From Artemia franciscana (lineage: Eukaryota; Arthropoda; Branchiopoda; Anostraca; Artemiidae), in NCBI RefSeq assembly GCF_032884065.1, contig NW_027063105.1:141501-205500 (forward strand): 64,000 nucleotides of DNA. The letters are read 5' to 3'. The notes below the pieces were generated by a model. It was not told the origin of the DNA. It was given only the letters and a program-made list of their open reading frames with translations, and made no database searches. Numbering within the stretch: position 1 is the stretch's first letter; the number at the start of each line of letters is the position of its first letter. Shown in pieces: positions 1-10,199 of the stretch. The position numbers were made by a program, and so were the translations under genes.

Positions 1-1640
1 GATGTCACTTGAGTGTTTTATGAATTCTGGGAACACCATTCCGCACGTGAGGCTTTAATGAATAACTGTAATATCATAGACTTGACTTTTCCCACCAAAG
101 CGTGAAAATATTGTCGATATCCTTTCACGTTTGACTGGATTTCTGTGTTGAAGTCGATCCAGAAGATCTTTTGCACTTTGATTAACCTTACAGTCCTAAT
201 CATGTGTGCCGCACTGTTACAAAAGTAAGAAAGGTCTTGATGCTGAAAGTTGTGAAATAGATAGTTTTGTCTAAGTGGAACTGTCGGTGTCTACTAAGAA
301 GACGCCCCTTGATATAGTCTGCATTTCGCATTGAAAAATGACGGGAGATGTCCTGCATATGGTCTTTGCCATAAGGGAAGAGATTTGAAAATGCTTTGAT
401 GTCCAATTCCTCTTGAAACTGATCCTCCCCTAAATCATGTAATCTTTTCAATTGAAATAGGTCAGTCTCAATGTTTTTATAGTTCTTGGAGTCATCAATA
501 AAGTCTTTCGGTACTGACGAGTCAAGTTTTTGTATAGAGAAATGCTCTACTAAGGGTGATTTGGCATCATTTGTAAGTTTTTCCTATATTGCCCCCTCTG
601 GTGCTTCATAAGTTTGCTCTTGTCCCTTTTCTTTTTCTAATGTGACTCAATAGTCTCTCAACTCTTCTAGTGTGTATGCTTTAATATTCCTATGCACAAT
701 ATTGTTTGCTTTCAACCAAAATCGTGCTTTGTGTATTTTGCTTAAATCAATAAGTGCTGCCCAAACATTCTTGTTATAGGTTGTTTGTCCATTGACAAGT
801 ATGACAAAACTGTCAATGTTTAGCAATTTTTCTGGTTTTACATCTACATTTGCTTGGTCATCTACAGGTAGATGTACAATTCTTCCTTTAAGAGCCTCTG
901 TCAATTCGTTTGCTAGTCTTTATGATCCCAGGACTTGTCCAAGTCTAGCAACTGTTTGATATGGTGTGACACATCTTATCATTAACAGTTCAAATTGATT
1001 CAAATTCTTAGTGCGAACTGGAGTTTCATAAGTTTTTCCTGATCTGGCAGTTTTAACTGCTCGCAGAAATCATAAGGAACTGATAGGTATTCGTCTCCTA
1101 TCTCAGTTACTTTTATTTGCTTTTTCCCAAAGATATTCATAATTTCTGATTCTTCTGTAGATATCTGAGGACGCAGAGGCTCCAAAAAGCTTGTAAAGTT
1201 TTTCATCTTCAGTTTTGGAATTGCAGCTTCTACAACGGATCATTATTGTGCAACACTATTTTTGCTCCTAATTGTTTTCACATCAATTATGAGTCTGTAT
1301 CTTTCTACAGCCTTTTACAAGCCTTTAACAAAGTTTGCTAGAAGAGGAAATTGTGGTGCTTGTGCTCGCAGAGCACGAACAAAGCTGTAATTTCCTTTAC
1401 ATGGGTGACAATAAAGTGAATGTCCCATTTTGTCCAGTTTAATTGACTGGTTTGCGCAGCAATTGGATTTATCCAAATACAATTCCAGTGAATCTTCATT
1501 AATGTATCTTCTTTGCTCATCTCGGAAACTGTCCAAAAGAGAATAAGACTCATTTCAATGTCAATTGGCTCATATTTGCAGAGATCTCGATGGCATTTCA
1601 ATTTAATTTGGGGATATTTCTCTGCCAACTAACTTTTGAC
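1..1640 (-). pseudogene. Helitron-type replication protein, N-terminal part, broken and cut by the window edge
   Basis: Read right to left, several minus-strand frames follow the order seen in Helitron Rep-helicase proteins with a DUF6570-like head. At 1315-1628 there is a Cys/His-bearing stretch. At 647-904 a segment ends in FWLKANNIVHRNIKAY, like the conserved WL..NN.LY..I motif. At 200-451 there is NLFPYGKDHMQDI followed by YIKGRLLSRHRQFHLD, like the start of the Helitron_like_N domain. At 18-203 there is GYRQYFHALVGKVKSM, the position of the usual Y..YW...L.DLLAM stretch. The pieces lie in different frames separated by stops (for example near 600 and 645), so the copy is dead. The HUH catalytic motifs would lie left of position 1 and cannot be seen. 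Family assignment is by recognised motifs. A related Rep/helicase-bearing element is the main alternative. Confidence 0.5.
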
Positions 1641-1740
1641 AGTAGAATGTATTTCGATGGTCCCTCTCTAATTTTTTTTTATTCAAATCCTTTATCATAT
1701 ATCTTTTATAAATATCGATGAGAATTTTAATTTGTTAGTA

Positions 1741-2810
1741 TTTTAGTCTTCATCATCAAATTTGGTAGAAGATTGTGTTTTTAAATCCTTCAACTAACCT
1801 TTTGTGAAAAGGAGGTACAAAATTTGGAAAGCTATTCTCAGTGTCATTATCTTGCTGCTTTTGTGTTGTTGTCTCGCACAAGCGTCTATTACCAACTTCT
1901 ACAGCTTTGTTATTACTATAGTAAAACAAATTTCCTCTTCCTTCCTCATCAGTTGGAATTGCAGCGTAAAGGTCACCAGTGTGACCACTCCTCAAACAAT
2001 GGTTGACATCAAAGATTTTATACACTTACTCGAGATGATAAGCTTCATTATGCACAAAATGTTCAATGGCATTTCCCATTGCAAGGGTAAATTCTTCAAT
2101 ATCAGAGAAAAAATCTGCTTTTGGTAGATTCTACAAGATTTTAGAAAACTGCTTTTGGATGTTTGCATTTAGCTTTACTAAAGAGTTCGAAGCTATGTTA
2201 ATGTCTACGTTAGCCATTGCTAGCAGTAGCTTAATTTCAATGGTTGAACACGTTCTTTCTTTTTTTTTTGCACATTTCAAAGTTAGTATTTAAATTTTCT
2301 AAATGTGACTTAATATTTGCTACAGTCCTGGACCTATATGCCCACCTTTGTCTGTAATTTCTTACAAATAAACTAGATTGCATGTTATTAGCCAGAGATG
2401 AATTGTGCGTGGACTGGCTTATGAAGCAGGACATATCAAAAGACTTGGCGCTGGTTTGTGCTCGGTTCTGACTTTTCTTTATCATTTTTGAAGGATAACT
2501 TTTCACTTTCTTTTATGTATATCTCATTGCAAGCTTAGGCAGAGTTGAGTTTTGTGATAATGTTTCGCCATTTTTTTTTCGTCGACCTGCGGCTTCTGTA
2601 AAAATTCTTATAGAATTTGATGACTATTTTTAATGTTTCCCTCCTCTGTTGCTTACTAGAAAAGTCAGTCCCTCTTTGTGTTTTCAATAAATTGTAAATA
2701 GTTACTTTTTCAATGTGATTCCTTTGATGCAAATCATCTCTCCTGTTTGGTTCTTGGTTTCCAAGAGACTTATCTGATGTAATTTTGACGACACTCTTCA
2801 TTATCTCTAT
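1741..2810 (-). other. Unrecognised degenerate coding-like stretches
   Basis: Minus-strand frames at 2237-2506, about 2035-2235 and 1756-2025 form a broken chain of readable segments. Among the pieces are DIEEFTLAMGNAIEHFVHNE near 2100-2040 and RSGHTGDLYAAIPTDEEGRG near 1980-1930. Composition is less AT-biased than the neighbouring DNA, but stops and frame changes interrupt it and I recognise no family. It lies just upstream, in the same orientation, of the Helitron-type N-terminal fragment, so it may be that protein's head or a separate captured gene. No splice sites were convincing. Confidence 0.25.
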
Positions 2811-2837
2811 AGATGATATTTCTCTGGATTGATATAG

Positions 2838-3060
2838 ACTTGATGGCCTTCAGGCAATAAGTCGTCATTTTTATATTTATCCTTCACATGTTGTAATGCT
2901 AACTTGATAGTCTTCAGGCGATAAGTCTCTTCTTTTCTGCAATTATCCTTCACACTTTCGGATGCTAACTTGATACTGCTCTGGTGATAAGCTTCATCAT
3001 TTTTGTATTAGTCCATCACATGCTCTGATGATTAATTGATAAGATTCTGGTGATTGAAGA
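2838..3060. repeat. Minisatellite, period about 65 bp, ~3.4 units
   Basis: The word ACTTGAT recurs at 2838, 2902 and 2968, and the variant AATTGAT at 3034, giving spacings of 64, 66 and 66. Each unit also contains a diverged (T/C)TCAGGC(A/G)ATAAG block and a CCTTCACA(T/C) block. The units differ by many substitutions, so the array is old. No coding function is evident. Confidence 0.6.
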
Positions 3061-3438
3061 ATTTCCAAGGAAACCAAACACACTCAAAAATTTCCCTAAC
3101 AATGGCCCCAGAATATCTCCACTTGCAAAATTGAGTAGAAAAAGTACCTTTGTGAAAAAAATACCTTATGCAAACTTCGCGCTTTACTTAGGCAGCGCTA
3201 TTGCGCTACCTATGATATATATATATATTTTAATTGGGGTTGTTAATAAGATTTAGTTGAAAAATTCTTACGATTTATTTTTAAAGAATTGTAAAGGGCC
3301 ATGTTCAAACTTGTGTGTGTTTATGTGTTTATCAGTTTGATTATATTCTATTCTTTCTATACTACTGATAAAATGTAATAATTTATTATGCTTTAATATT
3401 TCGTCGAAAGTTCAACATTAATACATAAATAACTTATA

Positions 3439-3717
3439 CTATCTTTTTTTTCTTTCAATAACCTTGAAAACCATACCTTTGTCTAATTTTTTTAATTTCT
3501 TTTCAAGATCATCTGCTTTAGAATCAAAACGCTTAGGTGCAAATAGATCAACAATTTCACCTTTAAAATCAATAATGATAGTGATTGTCTTTCCATGTTT
3601 AGCTGCAACCCATTTGATTCCTATAAGCGTGTATTCCATCCCAATATGTAAATCTTCTTTCCTAATAATTCTATTATATTTAAGTTCTATTGTCGTTTCG
3701 TTTAAAAGCTTCTCCAT
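3439..3717 (-). CDS. Small single-exon ORF, 92 aa, hypothetical
   Basis: Open from an ATG at 3717 to a stop at 3439 with no internal break, unlike everything around it. The protein is lysine-rich: a ~20-residue N-terminal stretch, then a beta-rich middle with IGMEYTLIGIKWVAAKHGKT and IIDFKG, then LFAPKRFDSKADDLEKKLKK. The pattern Y.I..I..V..K(Y/H)G....(L/I)...(FLPKRF-like) recalls short, often repeated invertebrate proteins with a probable OB-like fold, but I recall these only as uncharacterised families. It sits between the Helitron-type fragment and the Penelope element. It could be transposon cargo such as an ssDNA-binding protein, but nothing here proves a function. AT-rich flanks give no clear promoter. 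Confidence 0.45.
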   Translation of the reverse strand: MEKLLNETTIELKYNRIIRKEDLHIGMEYTLIGIKWVAAKHGKTITIIIDFKGEIVDLFAPKRFDSKADDLEKKLKKLDKGMVFKVIERKKR

Positions 3718-3719
3718 TT

Positions 3720-4260
3720 ATTAGTTTCTAATTTAATTAAAACATTTTTCAAATCGAAAACAATGCTTGCGGATATGATCTTGAATCGCTTCCCGACTAA
3801 GACGACCTAACCTAACCTAGTTCATTTCCGTCACCGGTAAGTAGGATCCCGGCGTTTGGATGTTCAGACTGGAGGTAATCAAGTGACATAGATAACGACG
3901 AAGACCACACTGCCTTTCCATCACAAACACCAAAAACAAGAAGAACAATAGGAAATTTTTTAAGACAGTGGGAAACAAATTAGAATGAATATTTGGCCCT
4001 ATATCCAAGGGTCGTCCTCAGCAATACAAATAAGAAAAAACAACTTACAAGAGGATAAAATCAATAAAACTAAAATGAACAGTTTTTCAAAACAGTCCCA
4101 GCATCCTTACCAGTTCAACCAGGACTGATAAATAAATTGTTATGAAACGAGGCAGTTCATTGAAATGAAAGAAAATGAATTAAAAACACGTTTTTAATGC
4201 CAACCTAGCTTTTTTCGCTGCTGATCTTATAGGTCTATTTGTGACAGGTTCTGTGTTAAT
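3720..4260. other. Spacer before the Penelope element, no feature seen
   Basis: AT-rich sequence with no credible ORF, tRNA or tandem repeat. A repeated CCTAACCTAAC word lies near 3805-3818 but only two units are present. The 3' non-coding tail of the Penelope-like element probably extends into this stretch. Confidence 0.3.
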
Positions 4261-4273
4261 ATCTATTGGTTTT

Positions 4274-4621
4274 CTATAATATTTCGTAGTCATTTTTAAT
4301 TAAATTTGTGTATAGAGCATTCAGTGAATATTCTCCTAAATCCCTATTTAAGGAAATATTATTATTCATCTGTTGGATTTCAATTGCTTCTCGAACTACT
4401 TGCTTTATGCCTAGATCAGTGCTAATAATGGCGGATTCTTCAAAAAGTATTTTGTGGCTAGGATTTTCGAAAACATGGCTGCTTAAAGCAGAATCGAAAG
4501 AAACAGAAGTAGTGTTAGAATTCAGAGCTTTGGTGATATCATCTTTATGTTGTTGTAGGCGTCTCTCGAAATTCTGGTGGGTTCTCCCTATATAGAATTT
4601 GCCACAGCTGCAAGGTATTTG
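4274..4621 (-). pseudogene. PLE GIY-YIG endonuclease domain
   Basis: After the in-frame TAG the minus strand reads QIPCSCGKFYIGRTHQNFER, with the GIY-YIG core GKFYIGRT at about 4580-4603. Next come RRLQQHKDDITKALN, then HVFENPSHKI, and about 40 residues on REAIEIQQM.NNISLN before the stop at 4274-4276. The Cys-containing approach (PCSCGKFYIG), the catalytic Arg in RT..NFERR and the late Glu in REAIEI are all present, as expected for the Penelope nuclease that nicks target DNA. About 115 residues stay open, so this domain is the best preserved part of the element. Confidence 0.8.
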
Positions 4622-5077
4622 CTAGACACCTCTTTGGCGAGTAACTGGAGTCTTATCTTTACTAGAATTTAGGAAATTAATGATTTTCAAATTATTGGTA
4701 AATACAACATACAGATTATTTTGTGTGCATACTTTTTTAAAATTTCTAGTGATTTTTTGGATATATGAGAGGTAAATTATGTTTTGGGGTTTATCGGGAT
4801 TCTCACATGGTAAATTATCGTTGACTTTATGGGAGTGTCTTTTCACTCTACGTTTAATTGTATTATTAATAAATAAAAGAGGATACCCATTTCCAAAAAG
4901 TATGTCTCTGATAAAGTCTAGTTCAGCTGTGATGTAGGAATCAGAACAGATGTTTAGGGCACGATCGACGAGAGATATTACGACCAGTCTTTTAACTTGT
5001 GGGGGATGGTTTGATTCAAAATGTAGATATCTAACGTTTTTGGGTTGGTTTTCTGTAAATAGTAAAATTGAGTTCAT
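4622..5077 (-). pseudogene. PLE linker between RT and endonuclease
   Basis: An open minus-strand stretch of about 150 residues contains YLHFESNHPPQVKR, the PLE-typical Y.HF.SNHP..VKR block. It is followed by LVDRALNICSD, ELDFIRDILFGNGYP and a basic NTIKRRVKRHSHK. This region regularly joins the PLE thumb to the GIY-YIG domain. It ends at a TAG (4622-4624) that replaces the first tyrosine-like position of the endonuclease segment, after which the same frame continues into the GIY-YIG motif. Confidence 0.75.
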
Positions 5078-5109
5078 CTAAGTTACAAATAATAAGAACA
5101 TCTAGGAAT

Positions 5110-6170
5110 GAGATTTATTTACAATTTCGATTTCTAACATAAACTGTAAATTCCAATCATATGTATTAAGGTGATCTAAAACAAACCCTAAGTTCATTTC
5201 CCCCATTGTTCCAAAGTGAAATTACGTCATCCATGTAACGTCCCCAAAACATGTGTGTCAACAAATATGAATTTAATATGCTCTACATAAATATTCGCCA
5301 GTAACCCGGAGATAGGCGCACCCATGGATAAGCCATTTATTTGTTGGTAGAAAGAATTACGGAACTGAAAATACATTGAATATTTGTTACAAAGTTTAAC
5401 CAAGGTCATTAAAACGTCACAATCTAATCCTGTTGCAGAAGCTTCTATTAAGTCATAATTTTCATTTATTCTATTTTCTAATAATTTCTCGGATTCTGCT
5501 ACATTAATAGTTGTATACATAGACACAATGTCGAAGCTACAGATAACTGTATTTTCTGAAATATTTACTTTTTTGAGCTTGTCAACTAAATCAACTGAAT
5601 TACGCATATAAGATTTTTTAGAAAAAAAGCGAAGGTTTGAAGGCTGTACACAACCATTTTCCAATGTTAGAGGTGGGGGCTTTCATACAAGCTACAATTG
5701 GCCTTAAAGGAATGCCTTGCTTATGTAATTTTGGTAGACCATAAAATTTTGGACAAAAGCTGCCTCGGGGAGAAAATTTATTATATAATTGTGGAGTAAT
5801 TTTACCATTTTGTTTTAGATCTTTTCATTCTTTTTTAATTTGATCAAAACTGATCAGTATGATCGTGGGTTATAGTTTTTATGTAGTTTTTTCATTTTGA
5901 TGGGCATAAATTTTTGTGTTGTATTCTTTCGTATCCACGACAACCAAAGAATTGCTTTTATTTGCTTTAGTTATAATAATGGACGGACCTTTGCGGAGAT
6001 TGGGTAGAATTCTTAGGTCCCGCAAATTATCTGGTTTTATGTAGGCGGGAGGATTAGCATTTTTTTATTATTGTAAAGTGTATCAGTAAGACAAGCCCTA
6101 ACTTCGTCTGGGTTGGAAATAGACGAATAAAATTTGTGCAAAGAAGACTAGAGAGGAAATCAAATCTAGT
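5110..6170 (-). pseudogene. PLE reverse transcriptase domain, frameshifted
   Basis: Motifs in order on the minus strand: LRILPNLRKGPSIIITKANK near 6030-5960 (RT1 region); FYGLPKLHKQGIPLRPIVAC near 5745-5690, a hallmark of Penelope RTs; SFDIVSMYTTI near 5535-5505; GLSMGAPISGLLANIY near 5335-5285; and the catalytic FWGRYMDDVISLW, whose YMDD codons lie at 5226-5237. The YMDD box is in a different frame from the upstream segment at 5227-5664, so at least one indel separates them. After it comes FVLDHLNTYDWNLQF, the usual PLE spacing to the linker. The core would have copied element RNA at a nicked target, but this copy cannot be translated whole. Confidence 0.8.
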
Positions 6171-6371
6171 TAGACACTAAATCCTCCCACTTTATTTTTT
6201 ATAAGTTGTGCAAACGTAGACAAGCAAAAATTAAAGGAAAAGGTTAACAACCACTGTATTAAAAAAAACAAAAAAACTAAACTACACTTGAATTCACTCA
6301 AAAAGGAATATACTTGTCAACACTTTTTGTCAAGAATTCTTTAAAAATTTCGTCCATTCTATACATTTTTT

Positions 6372-6830
6372 TTAACCACCTTCCGGCATTATTTGTGGAG
6401 TATGTTCTTTAAAGTGCTGTGCTATTCCACTAAGCAACTGATCTCCATTGGTATAAACAATAGTTGCTCTGGTTGTTGCTCTACTAATTGCTTCTATAAG
6501 GTCATGGATCTTGAGATTACCTCGTAATTCCTTGTCACTGAAATGTTTCATAATAGTTTTAAAGATAAACTTTGTCCTCTTGAAACCTTCGGAACTCAAT
6601 TCTTGAATAATTGTTTCTAGCTTGTTTTTCTGCGTAAATGATTCCAAGTTTTCGTTAACAAAAATGATACTAATTTTATATTCTTTTTTTCGAAGTGGAA
6701 TCTTCCATTAAAAAAAATTTAGAGGATGAGCATCTTTAATTTCTTCATCGGGAATTCCTAGAGAACTCATAAGGCTCTTTGCCTCCGAAATAGCACCTTC
6801 TCCATCCCTGGAATAAAAAAAGTGAAATAG
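6372..6830 (-). other. Unrecognised exon-like ORF pieces
   Basis: A minus-strand frame opens after a good acceptor (TTTTTTATTCCAG, near 6808-6820) and encodes EGAISEAKSLMSSLGIPDEE, then meets a stop near 6717. A second open part, 6372-6647, contains TIIQELSSEGFKRTKFIFKT, ISRATTRATIVYTNGDQLL and a C-terminal PQIMPEGG before a stop. The two could be one coding piece broken by an indel. Alternating charged and hydrophobic residues suggest helices. I do not recognise the family. Confidence 0.3.
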
Positions 6831-6974
6831 ATTATAAGGATTCTTGCAAAGAGTGCAAATGAAAATACAGACATAGTTTATAAACTAAAAAAAACTACCA
6901 AATGTTTTGGGGATAATTCCCATGTATTTTTTCAATAGCGTTTAGTCCTCGTCAGTGCTATATCGTTTTAAAAC

Positions 6975-7290
6975 TCAACGTTTATTTAGATCTGTTGCTT
7001 TCTCATGCTGCTTAAATCTAAGAACATCCTTGTTTTTCTCATTTCTACGTCTTCTTCTTATTTGTGACTCTTTGACTCTTTTTTTCTTCTGTCTTGATTC
7101 TTCGTCTTGACTTTGTCTTGTTCTGATATTGTCTTGTTCTGACTGGTCTTGATTTTGACTTTGTCCTGCTGATTCTGTCTTGACTCTTTGGTCTTTGATT
7201 CTTCTGTCTTGTTCGTCTCTGATTGTTCTTTCTTGTCCGTCTGCGATCACTGGGTTGCTGGGTACTAGGATTAACTTCAGATCTAGACAA
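6975..7290 (-). repeat. TCTTG/TTGACT-rich simple stretch, Arg/Gln-rich when translated
   Basis: The plus strand is a run of diverged TCTTG-TTCTGAC-TTTGTCT words from about 7065 to 7245. It leaves two overlapping minus-strand frames open, one Arg/Lys/Ser-rich and one Asp/Gln/Arg-rich. Openness in two frames over a biased repeat points to simple sequence rather than a gene. A basic low-complexity protein tail cannot be excluded. Confidence 0.45.
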
Positions 7291-7584
7291 AAAAAGAGAT
7301 TATTTTAATAGATTTACTAACTATGGAAGTTGCACAGAAAGTTTTTTGTAAGTTCAGACAAAATAAATTCTTTTGCCGAGATTTTGAATTAAAATTTAGC
7401 TGCCATCAATCCACTGTCAATTGGAGAAAAAGCCAAAACGTATTTGCAAGTCCACTCGCGTATTAGTTACTTTGGATCGTATTTTGATAATAGGCGATCC
7501 CTACCCCGATTTACTATATTGGAATTGCTAACACCTTTTTTTAAAGTTTCATTCCAAGAAAATACCAGCGGGTATGTTGGTGTC

Positions 7585-8268
7585 CCACCAAGTTTCATCC
7601 TGATCATACCATTCTAAGCCTCTTTTAAGATATCCGGTCCCCCCTCCAACATCCCCCCCCAACGACACTGGATCCGGTCGAGATTTGAAATAAGAGATCT
7701 GAGTTGCGAGGTCCTTCTAAATATGAAATTTTATTAATATCCAATAACTCCTTTGTAGGTTAAAAATACCTAATTTTTTTCTATTCTTTTTAAAATTAAC
7801 CCTACTTCCATATCCCCCAAAGAGAGCGGATCTGTTCCGGTTTTGTCAATCACGTATCTAGGACTTGTGGTTATTTTTCCAACCAAGTTTCATCCCAATC
7901 CCTCCGCTCTGAGCGTTTTCCAAGATTTTAGGTTTGCCCATCCTCTCCCCAATATCACCGGATCCAGTCAAGATTTAAAATAAGAGCTCTGAGGCCCAAT
8001 ATCCTTCTTAATGTCAAATTTTATTACGATCCTATCACCCTCGTAAGTTAAAAATATCTCATTTTTTCTAATTTTTCTGGATTAACCATCCCTCCACTCC
8101 CCCCCCAGATGGTTGAATCGGGGAAACGACTATTAATAATTAATCTGGTCTGGTCCTTAATACAGCTGCCAAATTTTATCGTCCTAGCTTATCTGGAAAT
8201 GCCCAACTAGCAAAACTAGGACCGACAGAATTTGCAATCGCTGTATGTCACTTGGTAAATACCAAGTG
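7585..8268. repeat. Interspersed repeat made of two ~295-bp tandem units with a terminal palindrome
   Basis: AAGTTTCATCC begins units at 7590 and 7885. Both units carry the same landmarks in order: CCGGTCGAGATTTGAAATAA versus CCAGTCAAGATTTAAAATAA, AAGAG(A/C)TCTGAG, a TCCTTCT(A/T)AAT block, (A/G)TTAAAAATA, then pyrimidine-rich C runs. The element closes with a perfect palindrome at 8249-8268, CACTTGGTA-AA-TACCAAGTG. It looks like a non-coding interspersed element. I associate the sequence with brine shrimp DNA from memory only. Confidence 0.6.
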
Positions 8269-9840
8269 TCATAAAAACACAAATCTTTCCTTTTCTGAAA
8301 CTATACCTCTCTGAACACAAATGCTAGGGGCGTAGAATTTCAAATACATTAACTAACGATTATGGTCATTTTGTAATTTTGTTGTTTTAAAATTTTATTT
8401 TTCATTAAAATAAAGTAAAAAGGCGCAGTTGCAAGTATAAGCAAATTAAATTTAAAATTTCGTTACTAAAGAAGTTGTATATTTTTGGAAGGGAGGGGGG
8501 GGTCTTTTTAAGGAATTCATGTCATTTAGGGAAAGAAACAGTCTACAAGAAAAAAACACAGAAAAAGTCTACTAAAAGGAAGAAGATTAACTAAAATTGC
8601 TCTTGAGTAGGTTTTTCTTTACCCTGCCCCCTAATACTGTTTGAAAACGGGAATAATTCTCAGATCAAGAAAACTGAAGAATTTTCATGCAGCACAAACC
8701 AAAATAGGGATGAAGATCCTCCTGAGCAATTAATGGCGGAAGGGGCGTCAAATAAACGTTTCAGCTGCCGATTACAAAAACACAAATTGCCGCATTGAAC
8801 AGTCGAAACCTATATTTTATAGCTTATTTGGTCGGTATTAGGTAGTCAAAACCTATTAGATGTAGATAGCAAAGTTTTCAGTGTAGTTTTTATTAATTTG
8901 AAGGGGAACTTTAGGTTAGTTAGAAAAAATATATAGAATTTTTTCACCAGTTTTAATATTCAATTAAGGGAGTAAGAAGGAATAAAAGCACTTATTATAG
9001 AGGCTTGACTGTTAGAACAAGAAGCTGTGAATAAATTGAACTTTCAATAACATATCCCTGAGTAAATTTCAGTGACTAGGGTATAATGAGCATTGGTCAA
9101 CAGTAAGGTGGGGAAGGGGGGCTGGGGTTGGTTATTTCAAGTAAACTCAACAAAAACATACAGTTGAGAGAAAAAAGGAATATGAATAAGCGACAAAGGT
9201 TACCGTATTTGTTATTAATAAATTAAAAAAAAATCATTAGTCGTGGAAGTCCATTCAATTACTGCTAAAAGAAAAAGATTCTAATATATCTTTATATTGG
9301 GTATCGGAATATCTGGAAACCTGATTCCAAACACAAATCTCTATGTTGCGGACGTATTTGTACAACACCGAGATAGGATAAAATGTTTTATAGTATATAT
9401 TTATATTCATAGTTTGCATTATTACAGTTTTTATTCATAGTTTAAGTGTTTGTTTATAAATCTTTGTTAATGCATATAAGGCTGCATTCAAGGGAGGGTT
9501 ATAAGTTTTGACCCCTCCCCCCTAAACTTGTTCTGTTCTTAAAAAATAAAAAAATATGCATATACAAAAAATGATTAAAAAAAATAAACTAAGGGCAAGC
9601 ATTAGATCTGTTACATTTAAATCATTAAACTAAAAATAATTTTCATATAAGAGTATTAATTATTTACTCCAACAAATTTTTCTCAAAAACCATAACTATC
9701 TGAAAATGGCGTGCTGTGCTATTGATTTAATAGTCATAAATTTAATTCTGACAAATTTTATCAACTGGAGTATAATTAGACCTTCAGTTGTTTACAGGAG
9801 GGCTAAAACAGTGCATTCTAATAGCCTAGTCACATCACTA
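8269..9840. other. Gene-free AT-rich stretch
   Basis: No credible ORF, RNA gene or clear repeat array. It contains poly-purine and G-rich patches (8490-8505, 9107-9125) and C-rich patches (9510-9525) scattered in AT-rich DNA, typical of decayed interspersed repeats. Confidence 0.4.
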
Positions 9841-9843
9841 TGG

Positions 9844-10035
9844 CTATGTATTAAGGAAAAAACAATAATAGCTTAACCAGCTTTCAACCAAATCGGTGAA
9901 GTAAGTCTTATAATCAGTGCATCTTCTCTTCCCTATTTTATCCAGAAGCTTTTTCCCTATTTGAAAGAAAAAGCTACCCATCGAAATGGCTTTGGGTTCT
10001 GGAAACCCAATCAATACAACCATCATCATGCAGAA
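9844..10035 (-). CDS. Candidate last exon W of a membrane-protein gene
   Basis: An acceptor-like TTTTTATCCTTAAG ends at 10036. From 10035 a phase-0 frame stays open to a stop near 9844, beginning FCMMMVVLIGFPEPKAISMG and continuing with FFFQIGKKLLDKIGKRRC. It has one hydrophobic helix, then an amphipathic stretch, then DYKTYFTDLVESWLSYY. It follows exon Z1 (10125-10171) after an 89-bp gap bounded by GT and AG, and Z1 ends in phase 0, so the two can be spliced. Exon V at 24.4-24.6 kb has a similar layout. The pattern recalls the C-terminal part of arthropod gustatory receptors, but the diagnostic TY.....QF motif is absent, so this is only a suggestion. Confidence 0.35.
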   Translation of the reverse strand, partial: FCMMMVVLIGFPEPKAISMGSFFFQIGKKLLDKIGKRRCTDYKTYFTDLVESWLSYYCFFLNT

Positions 10036-10124
10036 CTTAAGGATAAAAACTTACTACTTTTTGTGAAAGTTTCGCATGCAGAAATCTGCCATGTGACGGC
10101 TTGCAGCGAGACAAATCTGATTAC

Positions 10125-10171
10125 CTCTTCTGATAATTTCTTATGGACAAAAGCCAAGCTGCTGTAAGAAC
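10125..10171 (-). CDS. Candidate micro-exon Z1
   Basis: 47 bp between a TTATGTTTCAG acceptor and an AAGAG/GTAATC donor on the minus strand. Read with one base from the preceding exon (phase 1) it gives GSYSSLAFVHKKLSEE and ends in phase 0. Exon Z at 26707-26762 has the same phases and also ends in E-E (GLCNHCCQFSHTIYQIVEE), so the two look like paralogous exons. Too short to identify alone; its value is positional and phase agreement. Confidence 0.35.
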
Positions 10172-10199
10172 CTGAAACATAATAAGGCTCATTATAAAA

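Larger units (their letters stand above)
4274..6170 (-). mobile_element. Penelope-like element (PLE), decayed
   Basis: On the minus strand the order is RT, then linker, then GIY-YIG endonuclease, the layout that defines endonuclease-bearing Penelope-like retroelements. The element starts near 6170 and the last stop codon is at 4274-4276. It is broken by at least one frameshift inside the RT (between the segment ending near 5240 and the YMDD box), by stops around 5080-5100, and by a TAG at 4622-4624 just before the endonuclease. No terminal repeats were identified. Parts are annotated separately. Confidence 0.85.

Noticed and set aside
3805-3818. Telomere-like CCTAACCTAAC
   Set aside because: Only two units; arthropod telomere repeats are usually CCTAA arrays of many units.
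4308-4595. 95-codon plus-strand frame
   Set aside because: Antisense shadow of the GIY-YIG endonuclease segment, which has recognisable motifs on the minus strand.
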